Below, piece by piece: positions 10,758 to 20,640 of a stretch of 64,000 nucleotides of DNA. The notes below the pieces were generated by a model, which was given only the letters and a program-made list of their open reading frames with translations, made no database searches and was not told the origin of the DNA. The DNA is from Amblyomma americanum (Eukaryota; Arthropoda; Arachnida; Ixodida; Ixodidae). The translations under genes and the position numbers were made by a program. Position 1 is the first letter of the stretch; every line of letters starts with the position of its first letter. The DNA is taken from positions 59,563,149-59,627,148 of the forward strand of contig NC_135505.1 in the NCBI RefSeq assembly GCF_052857255.1, in the 5' to 3' direction.

Positions 10758-11800
10758 GTGATGGACGTGGTCAATGCCGCCACGTTTTCGGTGCCTGGGC
10801 ACCAGGTCCCTGCTCATGCACCGGCGGCCGGAGACATCGGCAGCGTCCGTATTCTGCAGCTACCATTTTGGACTCAGAACCCCGCCGTGTTGTTCGCGCA
10901 AGTGAAGGCTGTGTTCCACTTTCGGAGCATTACCTCACATCGCATCAACAACCTTCACGTCGTGAAGAGACTCTCCCTTGAGGCGACTGACGAGTATGTC
11001 GACGCTTTGGAGAAACCTTAACCCTCCAACTCGAGCGGCCAATTGAAGGCTACGGTTCTCGCGCAGAAGACCATGCTGGAGCGCAGCCGCCTGCAGCAGT
11101 TGTTCCGGGCCGAGGAGGTTGGCGACTACTGATCATCTAAGTACACGGATCAGATGTGCCAGCTGCTCCGGCGAACGCCCGCGCAACATCGACTGCACGA
11201 GGGTGCTGAATTGGACGAGCTTGATTGGATGCAACTTTGTTTCAAAACTTCAGCGTGAAACAAAATGAAGAAACAAAGAAGGAACGCCTCCTCCTTTTGC
11301 TTCTTCCACATTTTAGTTCTCTTTTGTGTGTGTTCCTCCTCTTCGTCTTTGTTTTGTTTCACGCAGAATTTTACAATCTTGCTTCGACTGCCCGCTACTC
11401 CGTGAGCTGTTGCTTCAGCGCCTGCCTCAGGACCTCGTGGTCCTTCTGGCGGCTGCAGGTGAAGCTTCCTTGGAGAAGCTGGCGGATCTGGCCGACCGCT
11501 AAGCCGCCTACTTCAGCATAAGTTCTTTTGCTGCGATCGCATCCGCCTCATCTTCCGCTCTTGTGGACAAGCAGTCTCGCCTCGGGGTTAATATCGACCA
11601 ACTAGCCAACACCGTTTCCGCACTGCGAACGTCAATGCCTAATCGCTGCCCAGGTTACTCTTGCCGCTGGTGGCGCTATCCAGTCATCAGTCGAATCCTG
11701 GCCGTGGTGGAGTCTGCTGGTACCACAGCAAGTTCGGCACCGACGTTAGAAATTGCCGGCCGGCTTGTCCTTGGCCGGGACACGTGGCGACGAGGCACTG
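10758..11800 (+). pseudogene. Gypsy gag remnant
   Basis: The frame at 10758-11021 (87 codons) begins with a methionine just after the LTR and contains LPFWTQNPAVLFAQVKAVF, the capsid-like block of arthropod gypsy gag. Further pieces in shifted frames are LQQLFRAEEVGDY near 11090-11130, LRELLLQRLPQDLVVLLAAAG near 11400-11460 and a histidine-cysteine zinc-knuckle-like end (CWYHSKFGTD near 11713-11745). Gag packages the element RNA. A 152-bp foldback insertion splits it at 11231-11382, and several stops interrupt it. Confidence 0.7.
11231..11382. mobile_element. Foldback (MITE-like) insertion inside gypsy gag
   Basis: The segment begins GCAACTTTGTTTCAAAACTT and ends ACAATCTTGC. Its ends form imperfect inverted repeats of about 35 bases that share GCGTGAAACAAAA (11253-11265) with its complement near 11350-11364. 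Gag coding similarity stops before it and resumes after it (LRELLLQRLP). The flanks TTGATTGG and TTCGACTG are only roughly similar, so a target-site duplication is not proven. It has no coding capacity. Confidence 0.5.
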
Positions 11801-11814
11801 AAGGCGGTACCTGA

Positions 11815-12300
11815 CTCCGGCTCTGTACCCAACCGCCTGTTCAACATCAACGTTAAGATCTCGGGATGCCGCTTTCTGCAGAACACAAGCGCCCAGGTTA
11901 GCGTCGTGCCTGGATCCCACCTCGATCGGTAACGTGCTGCAGCAGGCTCCCCTTGGAAGGCGGTGAACACCTCTCAGGGCGTTGACTTTAGACAACGCTC
12001 AGTTAGGCTGATGTCTCACATTTGGATTAATTTTTATTATCGCAAACATGAATTCGGTTATGTTCGGAGGCGGAATTTCTTGCTACTTTCCGCCTGACCG
12101 TAGACTTTCATTGCCACCCGCTCATGGACCACGCCATCGAGCTTGTGGCCGCCACCACTACACAGGCCGCTCCGCAATTATCGTTGTCCAATTTTGCTGA
12201 CACCCTGGCTGATTTTTTCACTAACACCAGGCCTAGCTACCTGGAGGTTCCAGTCCGCCACCCCGTCAGCCATCTCATCGTGCCTACTGCCCCTTAAACG
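11815..12300 (+). pseudogene. Gypsy protease and spacer region remnant
   Basis: Coding similarity runs NRLFNINVKISGCRFL followed by QNTSAQVSVVP, the position of the retropepsin active site. The expected catalytic Asp-Thr-Gly-Ala reads Asn-Thr-Ser-Ala here, so the enzyme would be inactive. Downstream (12075-12290) a frame with HPLMDHAIELVAATTTQ and SHLIVPTAP matches the usual linker before reverse transcriptase. Stops occur near 11930, and the frame changes at least twice. Confidence 0.6.
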
Positions 12301-12760
12301 CTTTTCCGCCCCAGCCGTCTTGCTGGAGACTGGCTCGCCATCACCAGTCGCGAATTCAACCATACGCTGCAAATGGGCATTATTCGTTCATTACTCAGCA
12401 GCTGGTCTTAAGCGCTGTATATGGTGAAAAACGTGAGCCCTAAGACTGGCACCCTTGCGGTGATTAATGTAGCTTGAGCGCTCGCACAGTCCATGATCGA
12501 TACCCGTTACCTCATATTTACGGGTTTGTGAAAGGTCTGCACAGCATGGTGGTTTTTTTTTTTAAATTGACCTCGTGAAAATCTAACACCAGATACCGAT
12601 GAAGCCTGGAGACATCCAAAAATTTGTTCCTTCAAACACCGTTACGTCGGTTCGAATGCGTTCGCATGACTTCTTAACCCTGGGTTACGGTTCGGACTTT
12701 CAAACGTTTCATCAGAAAGGAAACTCGTGGCCCGCCCTTTTTTCCCCAGTGGGCATTCAC
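12290..12760 (+). pseudogene. Gypsy reverse transcriptase N-terminal remnant
   Basis: The block order is RT-like: RPRRLAGD and EFNHTLQMGIIR near 12310-12390, ARTVHDRYPLPHI near 12480-12520, FKIDLV near 12563-12580, then sequence collinear with the palm region ending DFQTFHQ (12689-12712). The YxDD active-site region, thumb and RNase H do not follow. Instead integrase-like sequence begins within about 60 bases, so the C-terminal half of RT and all of RNase H appear deleted. A poly(T) run at 12552-12561 interrupts the frame. Confidence 0.65.
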
Positions 12761-12769
12761 GTCCTTTCG

Positions 12770-13910
12770 TTTCCACTGTTTTCCGTTCCCAAGTCCACGA
12801 TGACCTGCGCAAAGCTAACCATCCTGGCATTCATGCTGCGTAGCGGCTTGAGTCAGCTCGCTTCGTCTGGGCAAGCATGAACAGAGATGCGAGCCGTGGG
12901 GCTCGCGAGTATTTAAATTATGTTTACTTTATTTAAAACGATGTATTTACGTACTTAAATGCTCAGTTAAGTATTTAAATATGTCTCAGTATTTGAATAC
13001 ATTTAACGACGTGATAAATATTTAAAAAGGCGCTCCAAACGAAGTCGCCACACCAATATTTTCGCTCTCCCGACTGCCGTTTTTACCATGAACACATCGA
13101 TATTGTTGGCTCTCTCCCAACATTACGCGGTTTACGGTGTATGCTTCCTTGTGTCGACTGCTACACACGGTGGCCTGATGCCTTCCCTTTAGGTTACATC
13201 CAGTCACCTAGTGTGGCGTCCGCCTTTGTCGTCGGACGTTCCCGCTCAGGCTGCCCCAGCATGGTTGCGACGGATTTCGGCAGCCAGTTCTAGTGAAATT
13301 TGGCTCGAGTCCCACCTTGCGTTTTTGGTGTACATAAAATTCACACAACCACTTATCGTTCCTCAGCAAATGGTATAGATGAGCGCTACCCCGCAAATTT
13401 AAAGCGGCCCTCGTTTCATGCGAAGCTGGGGACTTTTTGGTCTGATGACCTTCCTGTCGTGCTCCTCAGCCTACGTTACGCACCCCGATTAGAACTCCAG
13501 TGCATACTATAGTGTAGCTGGTCTGCGGGAGTACCCTTCGTATGCCAGGCGAGTTTTTCGCTGCGGTTCCTAACGAGGACATTTCACCACCCGCTGAAAT
13601 CAAGCCACTTATGGTTTTCAAGCATCTGTGACCTCCCCTAGGCGTCAACCGGCCCGCGAAGTGTTTGTGAGCAAGAACCTCGCCGCATGCACACAAGTTT
13701 TCATGCGCCGAAACACCGCCAGGCATTCGTTCATTGTAGTTTATGGTGGGTCTTATCTACTCTTCCAGCGGCACAAGAAAACTTTAAGGCTGGCCGCCAA
13801 TTGGCGAAAAGACCTTGTTGCCGTTCAACGTGTGAAACCGGACTTCATCGCACACCTTTCTTCTTGGACCGGCACCACAGACATTATTTCCAAGCTCTTT
13901 GCTTGACTCT
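12770..13910 (+). pseudogene. Gypsy integrase remnant
   Basis: The N-terminal part has HDDLRKANHPGIHA and RLESARFVWASMN near 12800-12890. After an AT-rich insertion, the core has HIDIVGSLP (about 13095), MVATDFGSQF (about 13262) and SANGIDERYP (about 13365), giving the three acidic positions of a DDE integrase. The C-terminal part has LRLPGEFFA (near 13545), then FVSKNLAACTQVF and VAVQRVKPDFI (near 13680-13850). Integrase joins element DNA to the host genome. At least four frame changes or stops are seen. Confidence 0.75.
12905..13028. repeat. AT-rich insertion within the gypsy integrase
   Basis: About 124 bases rich in GTATTTAAAT-type words interrupt integrase coding similarity between the N-terminal zinc-binding part and the core. 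It could be a degenerate AT-rich MITE or a microsatellite expansion. I could not define its ends or a target-site duplication. Confidence 0.45.
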
Positions 13911-14134
13911 GCCCGCGCCTCATCCAAGCGCGTCTTCTGAGTTGTTGTTTCCTCAAAAGCGATGACACATAACCGCGGTGGGGCATTGGCTAGGGTTTGG
14001 TGCCGTTCTTCTGACCACTCTTTCAACTTTTGTGAGGAAAAGACCTCTAGCGGCGCTATCGCCATCATCGGCGCTTCGCCGCCTTTCATGGCCGCACACT
14101 CTGGATTCAATGCCACGAACCAGGGAGAATAAAG

Positions 14135-14237
14135 AATTGAAACCTGGTACTTCGGGCCTGTTCGCCGCTTCCGCTGTCAGGCCTTTTATTACTGGTAGAG
14201 AACAAATTAGTGTTTCTCTACAACTCCAGTTCAGCGC
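14135..14237 (+). repeat. 3' LTR end remnant of the gypsy element
   Basis: This aligns in order with 10656-10755. AGAATAAAG just before it at 14127-14135 contains AATAAA and may be the element's polyadenylation signal. The upstream part of this LTR should lie between about 13950 and 14135, but no second copy exists to compare with. Confidence 0.55.
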
Positions 14238-16504
14238 GAGCGCAACCGCTCACCGTGTAATGGCATAAAAGGAGGTCCTAAGCCAGGCGATATCTCGATA
14301 GCTGCAAGACAAAACGATGAAAATTGTGTAGAGAACGGCTGGAACAACGAATCGAAAAGTGCACATCACTAACGGCTGAGTATACTGCTGGTTTGCCGTG
14401 TGCAGCGAAACCAGAAAGGGGTGCTGTGTTTCGCAAGAAGGGAGAAATGATGTGACCGAGGCAGAAACTGCACCTGTGCCAGGTATCTGGCTGACCAGGA
14501 GTGGCCGGCAGAACCGATAGTTGATAAACAAATTTCTCACGTGGAAAGTCTTTAACCGGCTGCAATAGCGCCGAGTGGTTAGGTACAGCCCATAGGCCGG
14601 CAAGCTATTCGCCAAACGCGGTTTGTGCAGCTTGTCATAGCTCTGGCTGAGTGGCGACTACGGAGGCAGAGCAGAGCTCTCTCGGTAGCAGCATACTAAT
14701 TTCGACATCATCAATAATTTTGAAAATATGCATTATTTTGTGAGCCTCGGACATATGGGCATTGGCGTGGGTGCACTGGTTCAGTGTAGTTCGAAAAGGT
14801 CTCGTCCAACGACTGCGAACGTTCGCGCAACCACCTTGGGCGCGTAGCTTTCGCATGGCAGGACAAACTTCGGAGAGGTTCGTCTTTAAAAGCCGCCCAC
14901 GTAGAAAACTTTGCTTCGTCGTTAAGATAGTGGAAGTTGGAGTACTGACAGTGAAATAGAAGATACCCTTCTTCAACTTGGCGGCCTCGTCACTCTCTTT
15001 ATAGGTACTCCCCGTCTCGTATCAGAGCCACCGTTTCGCTTCATGGTCTCCAGTCAAGCTGAAGGGGGCGGGGTCCACTGGTGGAGAGAGCACGAGCAAA
15101 TCACTAACGGCCCCACTTGCATGGCTTTGCGGTTGGAGTCTTCGGGCATAGCGGAGATCGGTAGCGCATGGCAGGCGAAGTTTCAGGGCAGTTTGAAGTG
15201 CACCACCACGAAATTATGCAGGGGCTTCTTTGGCGACGCCTGGGTGAACAGGCTCAGCGGTGTATACAGCCTGCGGTCTGTCAGGCCGAGCAGGATCTCG
15301 CTCTGACCGATTCCAGCGCGTGTAGGGCAATGCCCGTCTTATTATTTACGGTATATTTATTATTCATTATATAATATTGTGAGACGATGGACAAAGCGAG
15401 CTTTTATTGCCACTCCCAAGTATGGCGGCCACTCCTCCGAAGACGAAGATGCACGATGATGATGGATATTTACAGATGTAGACGAAGATTGCGCACCGGG
15501 CCTACAATATAAACACTTATGTAAAAATTATTTATTATATAACACTTATTAGAAAAGAAATCATACCAGACATATATATATATATATTCTGAGGTTCCAC
15601 CACATCTTAGCACCAATCCGCAGATAGCATCGAGGAACATCCACCTGTGACCTAAGCAATTTGCGGTTACACTGCTGTTGCCGGCTGGGGTAAAAAGTTT
15701 ACTTATGCCTCGTAAGATAATATGAAAAAAAAATCAGTCACTTTTCTGACTTCAATCCGCCGCTACGACGTCATCTTTTGACGAAGAAAAGCCGACATAT
15801 ACTTTAGAACAGATTCTCAAAAGTAAGAAACATCATTGTAAAGGCCATTTATATCTCAGAGACGCCGATGAGTGCGCGTGGGAGTCATCACCGGTCGTTG
15901 GTACCGAAAGGGAGTGCCATGCATAGAAACACGCATATATTCTGCAACATTTTTCGAAATGTTTTTGTGCTTCAGGGTTTACCCGTGAAGGCGATACTCC
16001 GCTGGCATTTTCCGAGTGCTTGACGAAGAGTGTCACAAAGTACGCAACGCCATTTGAAAGCTGTCATTTTAAAACATTAGGATAAATGTGCGTGGTGAAG
16101 CAGAAAATACACCCAGCCGGCGCTCCGTCACATGAGTGTTACTCCGAGCTGCACAAACTGTCATTTTTCACCGAATCCCACATGCATGCGAGAACCATGA
16201 CCGGCCTGGCAGCTCTACATTAGAAGTAGTTCTCAGACAACATAGTAAGCCAACGAAAGTGACAAGCGCGCGACGGTGGAGCCGATACCCCAGCCGCCGC
16301 CAACGTTCGCGAGCGCCCCCTATGTTTTTAAACGCGGTTTTCCCCTGTACATACGAAGGTCAGTGACGATAATAACACACGAATACATTTAATTTCAACA
16401 CGGCGGGATTCATTGAACAAACATTTGGCAGTGATTTTTAAGTGTGATATCATTAGTCTTAGCATGATAACTCTGCCTACGTCCCAGGCTAAATTTGCTG
16501 ATTT
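14238..16504. other. Intergenic, no gene recognised
   Basis: Short frames only. The plus-strand frame 15168-15374 reads as moderately protein-like (GQFEVHHHEIMQGLLWRRLG) but lacks a family match that I can name. A (TA) run lies at 15571-15590. The stretch 15340-15600 is AT-rich. Confidence 0.2.
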
Positions 16505-16700
16505 GTAGAGTGAAGTCACGTGATCTTGTGGCGTCACACAGCCTGTCCTGATAGACCACCGTTATTAGAGTAGAGTATTTACGTGGCCCTTGTGACGTCA
16601 TCTAAATCTGCCCACCGTGGCAGGAGGCAATCAAGTTAATGATTGATAGAGCGAGGTCACGTGACCTCGTGCGTCATCGCATCCCACCCACAGGGTTGTG
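16505..16700. repeat. CACGTG-rich tandem repeat, about 2.5 units of 66-75 bp
   Basis: The units begin near 16515 (GTCACGTGATCTTGTG), 16581 (ACGTGGCCCTTGTGACG) and 16656 (GTCACGTGACCTCGTG). Each continues into GTCATC, a CCTGCCCACC-like word and ATTGATAGAG-like sequence. The same words occur in the SINE flank near 8143-8180, so it is probably derived from that repeat family. Confidence 0.55.
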
Positions 16701-18030
16701 CGCAACCTAGTTTCGAGACAGCAATTCCGATAAAGAGGTGACATAAAAATTAGAAACAATTGTGATATATAAAATTTCGGCCCCGTCAAATCAGTACGGA
16801 TACCTGCTACTGCAGATAGCGGTCCGAATTTGGCAGTTGACGGACGGCAAATTGTTTAGGAAGTGACGCGAACTCATACAGAAGTTCCAACAGAAGCTGT
16901 GACAGAAGCGAATTTTATCGCTGTCGCACTGCACTCTTACGGCGGCAAGCGCACCATTATTTTTCAACGGGTGGCGGAGAATTCGAAATACCGAACGCTC
17001 AAAGTTTATGGCTCAGGCATGCGTTGCGAGACTGCGTATCAGTTGACGTACGGAAAGAAAAGCTGTAGAGGAACTCCCTTCATGCAACTGCAGAAAAACA
17101 TCAACCGAGTGTCCATCAAAGTGTTCCTCATTAAAAAACACTACCATCGTTACGGGAGCCAAATAAACTCGAAGTTGCATCGAACCATCTCATTGAGGCT
17201 TGGAATCTTTCGCTTCAATAATATGTTCCGCGCTTCGCTTATGTCACGCCAGTTACAGCATCTACATAAACTGACAGGGACAATGAACGGAATGGGTTGA
17301 CGCTTTCTCACGGTCGTCCATCTGCGCATGAATTCGTGAGGAGGTCGGTCACTTAAGGTAAGTAAAGACAGCCCGTTGCTGTATTGTTATCTCTGCATTT
17401 TGGGCTTTACCCATTGTTATTGCTATTCGAATCTGCTGCAGCGTACTGACTTTTCTTTCTAACCGAAATCTCTGCTTGAATTGTAAAACGACCGGGAAAC
17501 TCTAATGTACACAATAACGTTGCGTTTCCCGCAACAGCACAAAACGTAAAAACCACCGAAGAGCAAATTATTGCTATCGCATTAATGGGCCCTGAAAGGA
17601 GAGATTAAGTGTCCTGCAATTTTTTTTTTGTGCCAGGCGAGGCTGCCCGGTCTCTCTCCCATTCTCCTCGATTTACACCTCAGCTGTCCGCAACGGGAAC
17701 TGGCATCCCAGAGTACCGTATTTTCTTGAGTACGGGCTGAGGTTCTGTACTCGCGATTTCAACGAACTCTAGGCAGTGCCACACTCGAGTCACTATGGCC
17801 ACCGTAAAAGGAACTCTGTCTTTGATCCGCGTGGGCATTAGCAAGTTTCCTTGACAACGCAATTGAGTCGACTTTTTTTTTCGAGAAGATGAGCGCTTAG
17901 TTTCAGCTGAACACTTTGTACCAGTCGTATGAGCCACCCCACCGAGGACTAACTGGAGATCGTCGACCTGTGGCTGCAAACTGCGTCTGCCAAAACTGCG
18001 CTTGTTTCTCGCCGATCTCATCCCTTCGCT
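16701..18030. other. Intergenic with a 145-codon open frame of unknown nature
   Basis: The plus-strand frame 16863-17300 is open for 145 codons and encodes a basic protein (isoleucine-, lysine- and arginine-rich, no motif recognised). A consensus 5' splice site, AAG then GTAAGTA, lies at about 17357, 55 bases past its stop. No homologue comes to mind, and a chance frame of this length is possible in 64 kb. The rest holds only short frames. Confidence 0.2.
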
Positions 18031-18039
18031 TTCAGGTTT

Positions 18040-18500
18040 TCAAATTCAAATTCAAATTCTTTATTTATCCAAGAAAACACAATAAACGTGTGTCCAGCAC
18101 TGTTTGGACCCGTAGCCATAGGGTAGTTATGGGTCCAAACAATTGATATTCTATAATGCAGACAATTCGTGACATACACAATAAAAATTTAGAAGAGCGG
18201 GAAGAGGGATATATACATAATAGAAATCACAAAAAAAAGCATAACAAGGAACAGTGGCTTCAATTCAAAAACATCGTGCATGTTCAAGTACAACCGTAAA
18301 TGGGTTGCGAACAGCAGAGAGATATACTTCACCTCATTTAATGCATGCGCTGAAGTTATTTCTTAGCTGTAAGTGCAAAATTTTGAGCGCATTTTATTTC
18401 TTGTGGAAGAGTATTCCATATCTGAACACCAATGAAAGAGAGCCGTCGTTCTCCATAAACGTTGTGCGTTACTTTAATGACTGTGAGACGTGAGTGCTTC
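18040..18500 (-). mobile_element. 3' end of a LINE (CR1/Jockey-like), 5'-truncated
   Basis: On the minus strand, sequence from about 18490 encodes YGERRLSFIGVQIWNTLPQE and a following block rich in lysine and leucine, the C-terminal signature of CR1/Jockey-type ORF2 proteins. It runs into a 3' UTR and ends at ATTTGAATTTGAATTTGAAA (18040-18060 as read on plus), a 3' tail of simple repeats. Stops in the last 20 codons show decay. Confidence 0.6.
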
Positions 18501-18885
18501 GAAGAAGAGGACAGTTCGGAAATATCATACGCACAGAGGAAAAAGTGAAATGCCGGCGCTTTATTAGCAGCGTGGGTTAGGTACAGGCTCGTCCACTTGT
18601 AAACTGAAAGCGCGATCGGCTTGGCTGCGTTCTACAGACTGCCAAAGTGCCCGTGGTATGTGTGCATCAAAGCGAAGTGGCAGATGACGAGACGCACCAT
18701 CTCTACGCCTGCGCCACCTTCTACCACCTTTTGTGGCCTTGTCGGGCGCACTGCCCATGCCAGGCGCGCAGCCATATCTCTCGCGAGTTCAAGCTAAGAG
18801 TGGACGACTCTGTATAATTTTGCAAGCATGAGCATTATACTGCAGCAGCAATTACGAAGACCAACTACGATTATCTCTCTAGTCG
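18501..18885. other. Intergenic, nothing recognised
   Basis: A minus-strand arginine-rich frame of 64 codons (18758-18564) is not distinguishable from chance. Confidence 0.2.
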
Positions 18886-18889
18886 TTCA

Positions 18890-19195
18890 ATTAAAACCAA
18901 AAAGAGCCATAATGGCAACCAGTTCACACCTGGAAGAAAGTAGTCATCCTGAAAATGCCGTGAACACAAGACCATCGACTCTGCGAATGGCTTGCCAGTC
19001 CGCAGTTCCTTCACACATAGCTGCCTTCTCCTCGGACTGCTGGCAGTGGTTAAGCAAAGGGATACCTTCCGGTTTTGCCATCTGGTAGACACAAAAAGTC
19101 AACAAGTATTGCCGACCTTTCGTATTGCCAAGGCACTCCGGAGACACAATCCAAAATTGCGTGCTGCGGAGCAGCAGCCGCACGCAGCGTGAATA
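18890..19195 (-). pseudogene. THAP-domain coding remnant
   Basis: The minus-strand frame 19092-18871 reads RRRQLCVKELRTGKPFAES followed by MVLCSRHFQDDYFLPG. The LCSRHF block and its upstream RRxxW-like region match the C-terminal half of the THAP zinc-binding domain, a C2CH DNA-binding module found in P-element-type transposases and host transcription factors. The N-terminal CxxxC half appears only in shifted frames (LPDGKTGRYPFA, 19115-19050), so a frameshift or an intron is needed. It may be a piece of a THAP-containing transposon or a retired host gene. No transposase catalytic core was found beside it. Confidence 0.5.
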
Positions 19196-19389
19196 GGTCG
19201 GCCGAGTTCTGTGTAGACAGGGTCGCGGAGCGGCGTTGTGTGTCATGGCTGTGTCGCGATAGTCACTCTTTAGTTAAAAGCCCATTGCACTGATGGGTCG
19301 TTCCCCCCTTTTCTAACATGAGGTACACTGGCCGAGGTTGAGCAGTTTCGCGTGGCTCCTGCAGAGCCGTGCTGCGCATTCGCGAGGAG
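19196..19389. other. Intergenic, nothing recognised
   Basis: GC-rich spacer between the THAP remnant and the tRNA-headed repeat. No motif was identified. Confidence 0.25.
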
Positions 19390-19675
19390 CAGTGGCGTCA
19401 CACGGCGCACAGCTTGCGCGCCGGAGCCGCCGCTGCGCTCGCCTCGTCGGTCTGAACATCCTCTAGAAACCGCACCACGTGACCAACCACGTGACAGGTC
19501 ACGTAACCAGCCACGGCGCCGCGCAGCCGGCAGCTGCTCCGCACCACGTGACTGACCACGTGGCCAACCCCCGGCTCACTCACTGAATAAAAAAAAAACT
19601 GTGTCGAGGCTGGGAATCAAACCCGGGGATTTGGCATTTGAGGCGGTGACGCTACCACTCCGCCACTACAACTCA
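19390..19675 (-). repeat. tRNA-headed SINE-like repeat with a CACGTG-rich body
   Basis: On the minus strand a tRNA-like head runs from 19672 to about 19600. It has an A-box-like TGGCGGAGTGGTAGCG and a B-box-like GGGTTTGATTCCC, and the acceptor ends pair only partly. A poly(T) stretch and a body rich in CACGTG follow down to about 19390. The core near 19485-19560 is shared, inverted, with 59470-59560. The degenerate acceptor stem argues for a SINE rather than a working tRNA gene. Confidence 0.6.
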
Positions 19676-19738
19676 AGGTTTAACCGCGAATAAAGGCGCC
19701 TGTAGTGAATGCGCGCCTTTCATATATTGACACTTCCG

Positions 19739-19960
19739 AACCAGATGTCACCGCGCTTTCGCTACGTATACCTTGACTTAACAGAGCTAGGCCATCATCA
19801 ATTTTGTGCGCATGCGCAGAGGTAACAGTGGGGGTATACATATAGCGGGGCGTTTGCCAGTGTGGAGAAGGAGAGCGAAATTGCTGCTCACGCTACGTAT
19901 ATCCTGACATAGCCGAGCTAAGCCACTGCTAATTTTTTTTTTTCAGGAGCTATCGTCTCC
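19739..19960. repeat. Direct repeat pair of about 45 bp
   Basis: A block near 19757-19805 (CGCTACGTATACCTTGACTT and onward) recurs near 19890-19935 (CGCTACGTATATCCTGACAT and onward). The period is about 132 bases. Both are followed by an AATTTT-type run. No coding capacity is evident. Confidence 0.5.
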
Positions 19961-20425
19961 GTGGGGGTCGAGGGGAGGTTACTGAACGGCTCGACACCCG
20001 CGCTAACCCGTTTTGACTCCGGCGACGACTCGCCGTTGTACACTTGCCGCCAACAAGTGCAGATGGCTTATCACTGCTCGCTGCCCCGCGTCTCACCGTT
20101 TCGTCCCATGCTGACCGGCCGTGCACGAAGGGTTCGAACCATGACACCGCGTCGCGCGTTTCGGAAGCTGCCCAAGGCCGTGGGAAATGGGGAGAGATAC
20201 CGCGAACGATCTTGTCAGAGTCGCAAGGGCCTGATGACTTTTTGCCGCTGATGAGGGACGCGCTTTATTTTAGAAAAAAAGTAGCACAACAACGCCTCTG
20301 TGGGCTGACGAAGCACTCGCCAAGAAGTAAACAAACGCTTCCGTCCGCTCGCGATCCTTCTCAAAGTAGTTTGTGGCGCCGCCGCAGCGTCACGTCGATT
20401 ACGTGAAAATTGTCAATAACGAGCG
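19961..20425. other. GC-rich stretch with overlapping short frames
   Basis: The plus-strand frames 19961-20251 and 20044-20406 overlap and neither shows a motif. Nothing is recognised. Confidence 0.2.
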
Positions 20426-20429
20426 AGCT

Positions 20430-20640
20430 GAGGGGTTGTGAAACCCAGATTGGTCTTTCCGAGCAATTCAAGAAGGCATACCTTCCACACGCCTCCAATT
20501 TGCCCACATCGTACTTTGGCAGGGTGTATAATTTTACACGAATGCCTGCCGTTGCCTCAGCCATTTTCTTCTTAATAAATTTCATTTATACTGAGTCGTT
20601 GTTCTTCCGGCGTCTCTCTCCTCTCCATTAAAACTGAATA
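20430..20640 (+). repeat. SINE 3' body (headless copy)
   Basis: The order TTGTGAAACCCAGATTGGTC, CCGAGCAATTCAAGAAGGCA, ATACCTTCCACA, GGCAGGGTGTATAATTTTAC, AGCCATTTTCTT and CGGCGTCTCTCTCC matches the inverse complement of 42115-42335. There the same body is joined to a tRNA-like head. The head is missing here, so this copy is 5'-truncated. An AATAAA word at 20575-20580 may be incidental. Confidence 0.6.

Larger units (their letters stand above)
10656..14237 (+). mobile_element. Decayed Ty3/gypsy LTR retrotransposon with an RT-to-IN deletion
   Basis: The order is LTR remnant, gag, protease, N-terminal reverse transcriptase, then directly integrase, then a second LTR remnant. The matching LTR ends (10656-10755 and 14135-14237) bracket it. 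At about 3.6 kb it is shorter than a typical element of this class because the RT C-terminus, RNase H and connector are missing. Two insertions, a foldback element in gag and an AT-rich segment near 12908-13025, plus many stops and frameshifts, show long decay. Confidence 0.8.

Noticed and set aside
19600..19672. Functional tRNA gene on the minus strand
   Set aside because: A- and B-box-like words are present, but the acceptor stem has mismatches and the sequence continues into a repeat body, so a SINE head is more likely.
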